Shown piece by piece: positions 1 through 10,314 of a DNA stretch of 64,000 bases. The stretch comes from Microplitis mediator (lineage: Eukaryota; Arthropoda; Insecta; Hymenoptera; Braconidae), in assembly GCF_029852145.1 (NCBI RefSeq), contig NC_079973.1, forward strand, positions 9,320,385 through 9,384,384. Reading direction: 5' to 3'. Both the position numbers and the translations under genes were made by a program. Within the stretch, counting starts at the first letter, position 1; the number at the start of each line of letters is the position of its first letter. Below the pieces are notes generated by a model. It had not been told where the DNA came from and did not search any database. It was given only the letters and a program-made list of their open reading frames with translations.

Positions 1-815
1 ATTTAATTATTTGAATAATTAACAATTATTTTAAACGGCAATATATTTTTTTCCTCATTATGGAACAAAGTCACAATATTATTAATTACTGAATTTAAAG
101 TGATGGTAATGATTATTGTAAAAATAATAAGAAATAAACAGTTCGTTGGTTACGAAGTGTTCGCCAGCTGAACCGGCACGCGAATACGAGATTTAAACGC
201 TACAATCTTTATTTACTCTTGCAAGTCTTCTGAGTAATCATAAATATTTTAACCGAACTGTGATTTTGTTTTTACTCCGAGTATATATTTATAATAAACT
301 GTTTTTTTATTATTTATTGTTTATGCTAATACTTCTGACGTCTCGTTACGCGCAAACAAATTGTTTTTTCAACAGAAGAATAAAAACTAAACTAATTATC
401 AATAAAAATAAATATTCTTGTTAATTAAATTCCGTATAATTTTTTTCCTCGACATTTGAGAATAAAAAACTCTTAATTTACGTAAAACTGTAACAAAAGG
501 AATAGTAGTCTTTGTTCTCGTTGGATTTTCCAATTTCATCGTCCGAAAATAAAATGTTGGTGATGTTAATACGTAGGGGGTAACGAACGATCAACACTTT
601 GAGTAAATTTAGTACTTTTCAATGTAAAAGTGCTTGCGATAATAATAGATAATAATTTATGTGTTTAATTAAATAAATAATTAAATTTATATTTTAAAAG
701 TATGAAAAATTTTATTTATTTGAAACAATTATCAATTGTGGTTTTTATTTATTTTAAATAGTAATAAAAAAATATTTTTTTATGATACTTGTTATATCAA
801 TTAACGTAATTATAA
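1..815. other. left-edge intergenic DNA, no gene seen
   Basis: Very AT-rich sequence without a convincing reading frame. A GC-richer island at about 140-205 (around GTTCGCCAGCTGAACCGG) stands out and could be a promoter or exon of a gene lying to the left, but nothing proves it. Just below 816 lies the 3' flank of the PITHD1 gene, which is read on the minus strand. Confidence 0.4.
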
Positions 816-3800
816 TTATTGAATTTCTTTGGTTATGATATTTAAGTCTGAAACATGATCACTGATTTGTGGTCGTGATTCATAAGCACAAATAGTTACA
901 CCGTGTTGATGTCGTGGTGTCCATTCACCTTTAAAACCAATGTAATCAATTCTTGTCCTTTCAGCACCATTATTACCAGAGAAATGAAGAGTTAAATGAT
1001 GTACAGATGAAAATTTTACAACCCTGTTATTTTAATGATATTTTAGGTTTTAATATAATAATTATCATAAGATAAGTTACAAAATAATTTTCAAAATATC
1101 CAAGTCGTGCAATAGACATGCTTATTTATAACTTCTAATGATAGCTTGCAAAATTTGTACTACTTTGTACTGGTTTTATTAAAATTAAATATGAATCGTA
1201 ACTTAAAATCTTATGCTACACTGAGAGAAAAAATTGTATATAACAAAAAAAATGCTTGATTTAAGTATTTTAGTTACTGAAACAGTGTCACGCAATTATT
1301 TTCTTCCATCAAGTAAAATAATTACTTTACTCAAATATTGTATTTACTTGCTTAATATCAACATAATAATTTGATTTTGTCAAAAAAATATTACTGAACA
1401 TGCCGTTTTTTTTATTTAATTTAATGCAAAAATTTTATTCTTGCCTCAAAAAATTTTTTGACGCCTTAAGAAAATTTTAATTTTATAGTGCAGAAAATTT
1501 TTTAGGGCAAGTAAAAATTTTCATAGGCCGAGTAAAATTTTTTGCGTCAAGAAAAACTTTTTTTATGTGTGCACTTCAGCAGGTGACACGACCGTTGAAC
1601 CAAAGACAATTGATCCGCGTCAATTCCTCCGAGCGATAATTGATTTGAGACGCAATTGATCTGAGTAACAACTGACCGAAGGATATAAAATTTTGTGGTA
1701 GTTTATTCTTAGAGTACTTGATTCTGGTGTGAATTAATTTCACTAGATAATTTTTTCAGTACCATTGCAAGCATGGGTGTGTTAACATATCATTGCAAAA
1801 CGAAATTTTCGACGACGACTTACTCTCTGAAAGGACTTTAATTGATATTTTATTCGGGGATATTAACTTGTGTAACCAATAATATTGTTTGCATTATCGT
1901 TTGGATCAATTGTCGTAGATCAATTGTCCTCGGACCAATTGTCAGGTAACCGTTGAAAATCATGTTTTTAATAAACTCTTAAGTTATTCATCGATGTATG
2001 TCATCTTAAATATTAATTTACACAACTAAATAATAAAATTAAAATATTTAGTAGTTTATAGAAGTAGCTCTCGAAAAAATTAATGTATTTTGTATTTTTA
2101 TCAATACCAATGAGAAATTTCATTTTGTTATAAAAACAAATTTTTTTTCTTAGTGCAAGAATTTTTTTATAATTTTCAATTATATCTTTCTTCAATTCCT
2201 TTTTTTTTATTTAACCAAATAATTGTATTATTAAAATTTGTAATTATAATAAATTTGAGATGGTATCAACTGAATTAAATAAATATTTGCTTGCTTTAAG
2301 TAATTGATGCTTCTAGAAATTTATTACTAAACTGTCGCAACAGGTTTTTAAAAATAAAAATTATTTATTTAATTTTGAAAAAAAATTACTCATTTTGAGT
2401 ACCCAAGTAGCACACGACTTTGTGACATTTATATTAATTTTTAGGCTGTTTTTTGACATATCGATAAGGCACCAAAACGTCAACAAAACGATCAGAAATT
2501 TATGTCACCGAAAAAATACATGCTTAGAGACTTGACACAAGTGATGACAAAAAGTAAATTACTACTAAATCATCAAAACGATTTTTTAATTGAATTGTTT
2601 TTTTTTAAGACAGAAAAAAAACACAAATTTTGTCTCCTAGGACCAACATCCGTATGTTTTATTTATATAAAAAAAAACTTGACTCTAAGACATAAAAAAA
2701 TTTGTCTTGTCCTTTTAAAAGACATCTTTATGATATCTTAAAGTTGTCTCTGTGCTACTTGAGTATTTATGGAAAAAAGAAAAATAATTATTTGAATTTT
2801 TTTTTTTCCTCTCAGTGATGTTTAAATTTTTTAATTTTCAATATTTATTATTAAGTAAACTAATTTATAAGTTTGATAAGTTTATAACTGATGTTTTAAT
2901 TAAAAAATAATTATCGTCTTTTAATCAACTTGTGATCAATGTTATTGACACCTTGACATAAATAAAAAGTTAATTAATTGAAAATGAGGCAAAATACCTG
3001 ATTGGATACTCATGAACTCCATAGTCATCCTTGCACAATTCAAATGTCTGGTCTGGCTCCAATTCTGCGTCATCGAAGGTCATGTTTGGTTTATTTTTGA
3101 ATCTGTTTACAGTAAAAAATATGACGATAAAATTTAAATGTACAATCCATAAAATATATAAATTCAATTTCATAAGTTAAAATAATTACAATTTCACTTT
3201 AGAAGGGCTTGAATCATCTGGACCACCCATTACAATTAAACCTTTTAGTTTAACGTTTCCGGTAAATCTATTTATTATAAATTGATTAGTAATTATTTAT
3301 AATTTTAAAGACTTTTTTTTTCAAAATTTACTTACGGAATATTGAAAAGAAGTTCATCATCGGCATCACTTTCAACAAACTTTACAAAAACAAAAAATTT
3401 ATTAAATTAGTAATTTTAACAACTTGATTACTTTTTACTGACTTATTAATTTTTTAGTTAATGAATGTTTTTTTAATTAAAATAAATAAAAATTTTAATT
3501 GATAAATAAATTATTGTAATAAACATTTTGGGTGTACGATAGATTTATTGTAATATCGGTTATTTTTATGCAATTAAAATCATTACGTTAATGAAAAATC
3601 AATGGCGGCTTTGGTACTTTATTGCAAATTTATCCTTTTATATTTTTTGTTCTTTAACAAGATATTTTATCTATAACTATGAGCAACAAAATCTAGTTTA
3701 ATTTATTATAGAATCAGTACAAATATTTTCAAGGGTTTTGTGGCATGATAATGTACGAAATAAAATTTTTTAGAATTAGACTTTCAAGAGATTGGGGACA

Positions 3801-5378
3801 GAGTAATTTGACTCTACAGGGCATTAAAGATGTAGGGATTGTCGTTAACAACAAGTTAACCTTTGCAATTTTTTTTATCGGGCCTAAAGGCCCTGCCTAT
3901 AGCACTGAAGATTTGCGTTTGAAGTTTGAAATCAAGAATCTATCGACTCGAAGACAAATAACTGATCTGACTTTCTATAAAATCATTAATGGATTGATAG
4001 ATTCACCAAATATATTCGGTGGCTTTGTTATAGTCTGTAATAAACCGTGTCTTAGGAGCAATTGAATAATTAACACGTTAAGATCTAATAAAATTTACAT
4101 AATCAACGGACCGTACAATAGAATAGCCAACGAGTTCAATTCGGACATCGACTTTTTTGGATCTATTCCGGGTTTTCACTTAAATATCAAAAAACTTCTC
4201 CCAAACTAATCAATTTTAACTAATCAATTATACTTATAACTTTATTATGTAGCCAGTTGTCTATAGCCGATTGGCGTATAATATTAATAAACAAATAAAT
4301 GATTTTAAATAGATTTCCCGCGTAAAATCTTCTGATGAATGAATTTTTTATTGTGATTTAGTTTAGTTTATTTATTTACGATCATAGAGCTGCTGCTCCT
4401 TGTGATAAAATATCAATATACATGTTATTTTATTATTATATTTATATCTAGGCAACATAGGGCTTTTTGCGGATAAACTAATATTCAAAAATGATATGTA
4501 TTTATTGAGAGTAGACCCAAATAAAACTAACTCATTATGGGTACCACCATGTCATAGTAATTATTATCAGAAGTCACTTCTGATAACTGGCATTAAATTT
4601 TGGAATTCGCTGCCTAAAAATATAACATCAGCTGATAGTTTGAGTATTTTTAAGAAATTATGCTATAAACATTTAATGGTATCTGAGAAAAATGGTTAAA
4701 ATTGTTAATTTATATACTTAATAAATATTTTATGATGTATCTTTCTTTTGTTAAGTGGCTCTGAAGGATATATTCCCAAAGTCAATATTATTTATACTTA
4801 TTTACACATGCCAATTAGAAATTTGTATTCTAGAAATTATTTGTAAATACGTTGAGAAATAAATAAATTATTATTGGTGAGAACAATTACAATGAACTCA
4901 ACAGAATACAATTTAATTTCCCAGCTACAAAATTTTCAGACGCTTACTCACTCATTATAACAAATACAATAGTTTAATCTCCTAAGGCTTAACTGATTAT
5001 CTAGATTCATTAAATACAAATAGAATTTACTGTAATTTAATAATTTATTTGATTTGAAAAAGTGAATGTTTTGTAATAAAACTTATTTTTATATCATGAA
5101 TTTTTGTTTTTAGTTTCTGTCAACATTTTTTAAATAAAAAAAAATTTCATTTCTAAAGATTATTTATAGTGAATGTCAATGAGTTAAGAATAAAAATAAA
5201 ATAATACCTTATCATGATTCAATCGTTCTTCCCAAGGTTTAAAAACGCATTTACCAGTATTTTCTTGATACTCATTCAAACATTCAACATTTTCTAAATC
5301 TATTTTTTGATATAAATTATATTGTACGCCAAGATCAGTTTCGCTGTGTGAATCTCCACAAGTACATTGATGATTCAT
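816..5378 (-). CDS. PITHD1: PITH domain-containing protein 1
   Basis: Five coding exons read on the minus strand: 5378-5208, 3379-3336, 3267-3190, 3102-2998 and 1023-816. Every junction is GT-AG and the phases join cleanly into 201 residues, close to the 211 of human PITHD1. The N-terminus is a short Cys/His-rich tip (MNHQCTCGDSHS), as in the family. The PITH domain follows, with the family signatures VFKPWEER (about residues 49-56), FVESDADDELLFNIPFTG, KGLIVMGGPDDSSPS, EPDQTF and YIGFKGEW. The C-terminal block ends in VTICAYES plus a short tail. PITH domains are also found in thioredoxin-like protein 1 and bind the proteasome there; for PITHD1 itself a proteasome role is established only in vertebrates, so function here is by homology. 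The terminal 2-kb intron (2997-1024) holds several repeats. A further 5' untranslated exon is likely, since the sequence just before the ATG is a good 3' splice site. Confidence 0.93.
1218..1574. repeat. TIR-like dispersed element in PITHD1 intron 4
   Basis: The element opens with ACACTGAGAGAAAAAA and closes with CTTTTTTTATGTGTGCAC, the loose CACNGAGAAAA end type seen on several elements in this window. Its core (about 1249-1404, beginning AATGCTTGATTTAAGTATT) recurs at 44729-44867 in the same orientation. The right third repeats an AAAATTTTTTG.CGC / GGC.AGTAAAAATTTT word in both orientations. Confidence 0.6.
1590..1965. repeat. clustered CAATTGATC words in both orientations
   Basis: Two clusters, about 1595-1680 and 1895-1965, contain variants of CAATTGATC and its complement GATCAATTG, spaced 10-20 bases apart. 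The outer parts (GACCGTTGAACC on the left, GGTAACCGTTGAAAATC on the right) are not clear terminal inverted repeats, so the element boundaries are uncertain. It lies in the last intron of PITHD1. Confidence 0.45.
2404..2761. mobile_element. MITE-like element, TIR CAAGTAGCACA
   Basis: A 358-bp element is bounded by CAAGTAGCACA (2404-2414) and its exact complement TGTGCTACTTG (2751-2761). Short direct copies of GAGTA flank it and may be the target-site duplication. The interior is rich in AAGACA / TGTCTT words in both orientations. It carries no transposase. It sits in intron 4 of PITHD1. The 79-codon reading frame inside it is fortuitous. Confidence 0.7.
3745..4305 (+). pseudogene. non-LTR retrotransposon RT, decayed 3' end (copy A)
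   Basis: About the last 130 codons of a reverse-transcriptase ORF can be followed across frames. The first frame contains RRQITDLTFYKIINGLIDSP, the pattern typical of the region after the RT domain of jockey/CR1/I-like elements. After a shift the reading resumes with GPYNRIANEFNSDIDFF and stops near 4209. A short 3' UTR follows, ending in AATATTAATAAACAAATAAAT. At least one frameshift and stops make it dead. It lies between PITHD1 exons 2 and 1, in the sense opposite to the host gene. Confidence 0.75.
4366..4720 (+). pseudogene. non-LTR retrotransposon RT 3' end (copy B)
   Basis: The reading frame at 4496-4699 ends with YYQKSLLITGIKFWNSLPK followed by ITSADSLSIFKKLCYKHL. This is the same C-terminus found at 12.5-13.0 kb and 24.5-25.0 kb. 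Just upstream, 4375-4420 carries an inverted copy of the element's own 3' tail (ATCATAGAGCTGCTGCTCC.TGTGAT next to TTTATTTATTTA), so two truncated copies in opposite orientation abut here. Both lie in PITHD1 intron 1. Confidence 0.75.
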
Positions 5379-5660
5379 TTTTAATAATTCTGAAAAAAAT
5401 TAATGACATTTTTAAAATTTATAATTTTCAAAAAATCGACTATTCAATTGACATTTTTAATTTAAAAACAATTGTCCATTTGTTTAGATTCATTTTTTAA
5501 AAAATTGCAATATCATAATTATTGATGAGTGTGAATGTAGCAGACATCAGACAAATTAAAAATTTTTTAAAAATAGAGAAAATAATGAATAAAAATTAAA
5601 TTTTAAAAAAATGCACATTCAAAAAATTAATAAGTGCATTTTTGATAAAAGTTATTTTTT

Positions 5661-5858
5661 TTAACGAGTGTGAATGTAGCGGACATCAGACAAATTAAAA
5701 ATTATAAATAAATAGAGTAAATAATTAATAAAATTAAATTTTAAAAAATTGCGCATTTACAAAATTCAAAAATTAATAAGTGCATTTATTATAATTATTT
5801 CCTCTATATATTTATAATTTTAAATTTGTTTGATGTCTGCTACATTCACACTCGTTAA
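5661..5858. mobile_element. near-palindromic MITE, TTAACGAGTGTG ends
   Basis: The ends TTAACGAGTGTGAATGTAGC (5661-5680) and its complement ending CACTCGTTAA (to 5858) continue as inverted arms of roughly 60-70 bp, so the 198-bp element folds on itself. TTAA at both extremities would fit a piggyBac-type TTAA target. A further single arm, GTGTGAATGTAGCAGACATC, lies at 5530-5549 just outside and is a second, incomplete copy. The site is the 5' UTR intron of PITHD1. Confidence 0.7.
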
Positions 5859-6010
5859 TTATTGTGGTTATAAATTTTGAAAACTTGAATAAAAACACTT
5901 CTAAGCATAACAAATTTTTACTATTGAAAAATATTTAAAATTAACTTTAAAAATCATGTTCTTATGAAATATAAGATAAATAAATGGTTTTTTTTTTTTT
6001 TATTACTTAC

Positions 6011-6130
6011 CAAAATCCTACAGCAGAGAAAATGCAAAACAAATCCTCTTCTAAAAAGTTGATGGCCGGATGTCGTATCGTTTCACGTCACTTCTGTGAC
6101 ATTTTATTCGCTTGTCGATTGGTCGACTGA
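6011..6130 (-). promoter_or_regulatory. probable 5' UTR exon and promoter of PITHD1
   Basis: A donor site GTAAGTAA (minus strand) follows position 6011, and a matching acceptor, TTTTTTCAG on the minus strand, ends about 12 nt upstream of the PITHD1 ATG at 5378. The sequence above it (about 6060-6180) is the only GC-richer stretch nearby, so transcription probably starts here. No TATA box is evident. The transcription start itself cannot be read. Confidence 0.5.
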
Positions 6131-6189
6131 GATAGTGGCGGGATTTTTGAAAGAATGAAGGCGAGAGCGAAGCGAGCACGTTATGTCTA

Positions 6190-6891
6190 GTTAAAATAAA
6201 AAATGGGTGGCTGAGCGAGATTTTGAAAACAATCAGATAATTTAAATTTATAATAGATTTCACAAATATTACATTTTACTTTACGTAAAAAATAAAAAAA
6301 AAATAGTTTATAATTTATAAATCATTTATTAATAATGAAATTTGAAATACATTTACAAACAATTTACGGTTGATAGGAATGTTATTATTATTAAATTTAT
6401 TAAACATCTATTTTTAAAATAATATTTAAAGGTGAAAATGATATTAATGTAATTATATTATAATAAATATTTACATATTTCATAATGTAATTTCTGTTTG
6501 TATTATGGTAAATTAAATTCACTTTCAAGTTTTTAAATGTGAATGATAACTATTATATACAATTGTACATTACAACTTATTTATTAAATACTTTACTTTA
6601 ATTCACCTGGCAATTTTTATTAATTACAACATCATTATTATTATTATTCTCTGGAATAATTTATACTTTGATTCAATTACTAGTGTTAACAATTGATGCA
6701 ATGCAAAATGTAAATAACTGTATATATGTTACATATTTCATTATGACAAATCGTTGGATATTATTGTTAGTGTATATCTTTAAAATTATGCAATCACATT
6801 GGTTTCTTTTTTTTCCTGTATATAAATTATAATTAATTAATATTATTAATATCGTTATTATAATCAGTTTTTTATTTTAAAATAAAGTAAA
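6190..6891. other. AT-rich spacer between PITHD1 promoter and SelT 3' end
   Basis: About 700 bases of AT-rich DNA without a supported gene. The part adjacent to 6891 must hold the SelT 3' UTR and polyadenylation site; AATAAA-like hexamers are too common here to choose one. Confidence 0.4.
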
Positions 6892-9058
6892 TTATTTGTT
6901 AAAGGACATATCAAGAGAATCTCTCTCTGGGAATAGCATTTGAAGTTGATTATCAATTATTTGAAATAATTCCGGAGGTTGTGGTACTCGACCTGTTTCA
7001 AGTTTCGACCAAACTGGGACATCTAAAATAAAACGTTAATTCATTATTTATAAAATAAATTACGTTAATCTTTAATAAATAACATACCATTGAAATGAAT
7101 CTCAAATGCTCCGGAGGATATTAACTGGCCTTCAATTGCATTACAAATGAAAAATATCATAATACAAGCATACAATTTGTTATTGAGACACCAGTCCCAC
7201 CAAAATAGTGGAGGTTGTCCCAACCATTGAGCAATATTAATGCCACTAATTATCAATAAAATAATTAAAATTTTAGCAAATCCCTGAAACGAAAAATGTG
7301 AAAAATATTATTACAATATTTCATAATTTTCTTGATGATATGTAAAATAGCAGACGTCTAATAATTTTTTTTGTTCCATTGAAAGCTTTGTCAGAAAATA
7401 CCCATCATTTTATAAAACTATTCAATGAACTTTATTTGTCATAACCGTAGTAGAATTTTACAATTATAAATGAATAAAACCTCTTTATCATAATAACCAA
7501 GACAGATAAATTAGAAGTCAGATAAAAGTAAGTTAAATAATATAACAATACTTAATTGCATTCTACTAGCTTCATGTCTGATGCTAGTTTCATGTTAATT
7601 AATTAAATTTACTTTGTTTGCTTGAATAATTTGTTAATCTGATTATAATTAAAGCTGTTCTGTGGTAATTCAAGGTTTATTGTGTAAAACTATCGGTGTA
7701 ATTATATTTTGAATATTGTCATCAGGCTTTATTTATTTATTTATTTATTAATCATGGAGCAATCGCTCCCTGTGATTAAATCATTATATATTTTATAATC
7801 TCTTTAACCTCTTTCCAAACAAATAAAAATTACGTACACAGATTCATACGTACATTCATATAATTTCATTATGCAAAAATATAATGTTTGTTAAATTGTT
7901 AGAGCTCAAATTAAATTAAATTAAGTACATAGCTCAATCGCGAAGACGTTCACGATCCTCAATCTCTCATAAATACTTAGATAAACTATTTTTAAATTCA
8001 TCAAATGTTTTTGCTGATGTTATTTCGAATGATAACGTATTCCTAATTCAGGCTTTGGCTTTGGTATTAATTAATAAATTAAATGAAAAATGAATTTTAT
8101 CAATTAATTAAACAAAAATGAAAGCATTAATTGAAAAAAGAACAACGTACTTGCAATTTTGCTGATATAAATTTTTAAACAAATTAGTTACAGCTGTTGT
8201 CATTTAGGAATTAAACGAAATTCGGAAATTGAATTTCAGTAAAATCATATGCTGAGATAGTAATTTAAAATTTCAAATTTTTTAGTCTAAAATTTATTCA
8301 CCGAATTTCGTTTGACTCCTAATTGATGACTGCAAGTAATTTTTTAAAAATTTCTATTTCGGCGAAATTGTCTTGTTTAAAACTTATGCTTTAATTTGTT
8401 TTTAAATTAATTAATAAAATTTTAATACGGTTCTGACAGTTGAAAGTCATTGAATATTTTTACAAAGTGACCCTTAAAAAATTACGTATTAGAAAAAATA
8501 TAAAAAATGACTTGTATTAATATTGATTCTTGTTTACTTAAAAATAAAATCTTCACTATTTTAACTATCGTTATTATTCTTGTTTCATAAAAAGATGTTT
8601 TTAAATTTAAATAAAACAACTTACCAAAAATTTAGCCATAAACATATTATAACCTGGCGGATCATAGTTTTGACCATGAATATGAAGCTCTGGGTATTTT
8701 TGTCTTAGAATATTAACATATTCTTCATATACTCGTTTGTAGCCACAAGAATAGCTGGAGAATAAAATAATAATAACAAAATTGAATTTTTTTATACGAT
8801 TAAGTAATTAAATTAATTAATTATGTTAAGTAACCAAATACGCTTGATTAAATTTAAAAAATAATCTTGATGACAAAAATTACACAGTAAATATTTGAGA
8901 TTAATTTAAATAATTTACCAATACAGAAATTTAATTGTAGGGCCAGCTTTAGATCCAAATTTCGATAACGTAATTTCGTCGTCTTCAGCTACAACAAATC
9001 CAATGCTCAAAGTACATATGATGGCAATGAACCACAAACTTATTTTTAGCGATCGCAT
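6892..9058 (-). CDS. SelT: selenoprotein T homologue, Cys form (thioredoxin-like ER protein)
   Basis: Four minus-strand exons, 9058-8919, 8754-8625, 7283-7088 and 7022-6892, join in frame to 198 residues, the usual length of SelT (about 195). Residues 1-24 form a signal sequence (hydrophobic core LWFIAIICTLSIGFVVA). The redox motif is C-Y-S-C at about residues 47-50; its first codon is split by intron 1. Vertebrate SelT has C-V-S-Sec here, so the Sec position is an ordinary TGT Cys codon. GYKRVYEEY and HIHGQNYDPPGYN follow, then a hydrophobic segment in exon 3 (residues 91-107) and NKLYACIMIFFICNAIEGQL, SSGAFEIHFND, and a C-terminus starting VPVWSKLETGRVP. Family members are ER-membrane oxidoreductases linked to Ca2+ handling and redox balance. 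Intron 2 contains a retrotransposon 3' end and another repeat. Confidence 0.95.
7730..8048 (-). pseudogene. non-LTR retrotransposon 3' end (copy in SelT intron 2)
   Basis: On the minus strand a short RT C-terminus, SFEITSAKTFDEFKNSLSKYL then stop at about 7967, is followed by a 3' UTR. The tail TCACAGGGAGCGATTGCTCC ends in AT, then AATAAATAAATAAATA. The same C-terminus and tail occur at 24.9-25.3 kb on the plus strand. The copy is heavily 5'-truncated, as expected of target-primed retrotransposition, and is inserted in the same sense as SelT. The 3' hairpin (GGAGCGATTGCTCC) may be the element's recognition structure. Confidence 0.8.
8190..8335. repeat. imperfect inverted repeat in SelT intron 2
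   Basis: The left arm GGAATTAAACGAAATTCGG (about 8208-8228) faces CCGAATTTCGTTTGACTCC (about 8301-8319) with matching flanks (GTTGTCAT and ATGACTGC). The outer sequence (TTGAAAAAAGAACAACGTA at about 8130) has a close relative at about 51322, so the unit is dispersed. No coding content. Confidence 0.55.
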
Positions 9059-9593
9059 TGTTATTTATAAATTAAAAATTTATTTAATTCACAAAAAAAA
9101 AAAAAATTAAAACACGAATTATTGTCGTAAATATTTAATCATTAATCAACAAAGTATTAAATTTTTTTCTTATCATAAATTACTAATAATTTGATGTAAT
9201 AATATCGAGTACTAAATTGTAACTATTTTTTACTGGTTATGTGGAGTTTAGTAAAGTTTGTTGATGATTTTCACGTAAGAGGACACTACTTGTTCACACT
9301 CATTTTTTAATGATTAATTATAATTATTTATTTATAAATATCTAAACTCCATTAAGGAAATAAATAATTATGTTCATATTCAAATTTAATAATTTAAATG
9401 CAATGGAATAATTTTTTCGATTAATAATTTCATCATTGGATATACATTAAATCAATTTAAGAGGGATGACTAAAAAAAAATTTTTTTTTCTGTTTCAATT
9501 CAAAATTTATATCTTTGAAAATATGTGTATAAAATTTTAGGTCAAAATTCCGAAACTGACTGCTACCGTAGAGGGATAATTCTTTTTGAGACT
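9059..9593. other. upstream flank of SelT
   Basis: AT-rich sequence directly upstream of the SelT start codon; it should contain the SelT promoter. A slightly GC-richer patch at 9265-9300 (CACGTAAGAGGACACTAC) is the best candidate for the start region. No TATA box with a clear initiator was found, and no gene is visible. Confidence 0.35.
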
Positions 9594-9933
9594 CGCCCTG
9601 GTTAAGAATTCCGATTGAGTTTAATTGGAATAAATCGATTTCAATCGGAAAAAGTGCATATAAATAAAAATATTATTTTCCGATTGAATCTCATTCAAAA
9701 TTTTGAATGGGAATTGGGAATGAATCGGTTCCAATCGGAAAATAATATTTTTATCTCGTTATTGTTTTCCTATTGGAATTGATTCATTCCGATAAAATTT
9801 TTGAATGGGATTCAATTGGTTTTAATCGAAAAATAATATATTTTTTTGAATCTTCCGATTCATTCCACTAGGATTCAATCGGAAATTTCCGATCAAATCC
9901 TATTGAAGTGAATCGGATTTCTCAACCAGGGCG
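9594..9933. mobile_element. MITE-like element built from CCGATT/AATCGG words
   Basis: The element begins CGCCCTGGTTAAGAATTCCG (9594-9613) and ends with the complement, CGGATTTCTCAACCAGGGCG (to 9933). Inside, ATTCCGATT and AATCGGAA variants recur more than a dozen times in alternating orientation, giving nested hairpins (TTTTGAATGGGATTCAAT and others). There is no ORF. The CCCTGRTTAAGAA end is shared with the smaller element at 18663-18768. Confidence 0.75.
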
Positions 9934-10314
9934 ACAGCAACGTTGAAAACTTTATTACTATTTAATATTTTTTAATAAAAATTTATGAAAACTATAATAA
10001 ATATACAGTTAATATAATAAAAAAAAACACGATCCTCATATTCTTTAAATATATCAGTAAAAAAATTTCCAGAAAATCACTTACTTTTTCAGCTGTCACA
10101 GTGGCTATCCCCCTTGATGATGTCATTAAAAAATTTATAAATAAATAATTAATTTACATTAAAAATGGCCATTAAATTAAAAAATATTTAATGATTATTC
10201 TATTTTAACAATGAAAAAAAAAATTTATGAAAATAATCAATACAATTTATTAAATTTTATTTTTAAAAATATTTATATTAATGAACATAAAAAATATTAA
10301 AAAATTATCATTTA
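9934..10314. other. spacer and Nop9 3' UTR region
   Basis: AT-rich DNA downstream of the Nop9 stop codon. The part next to 10314 is presumably its 3' UTR. Nothing else is supported. Confidence 0.35.

Noticed and set aside
2502..2741. 79-codon frame
   Set aside because: It lies wholly inside the MITE at 2404-2761 and spells A/T-rich chance sequence.
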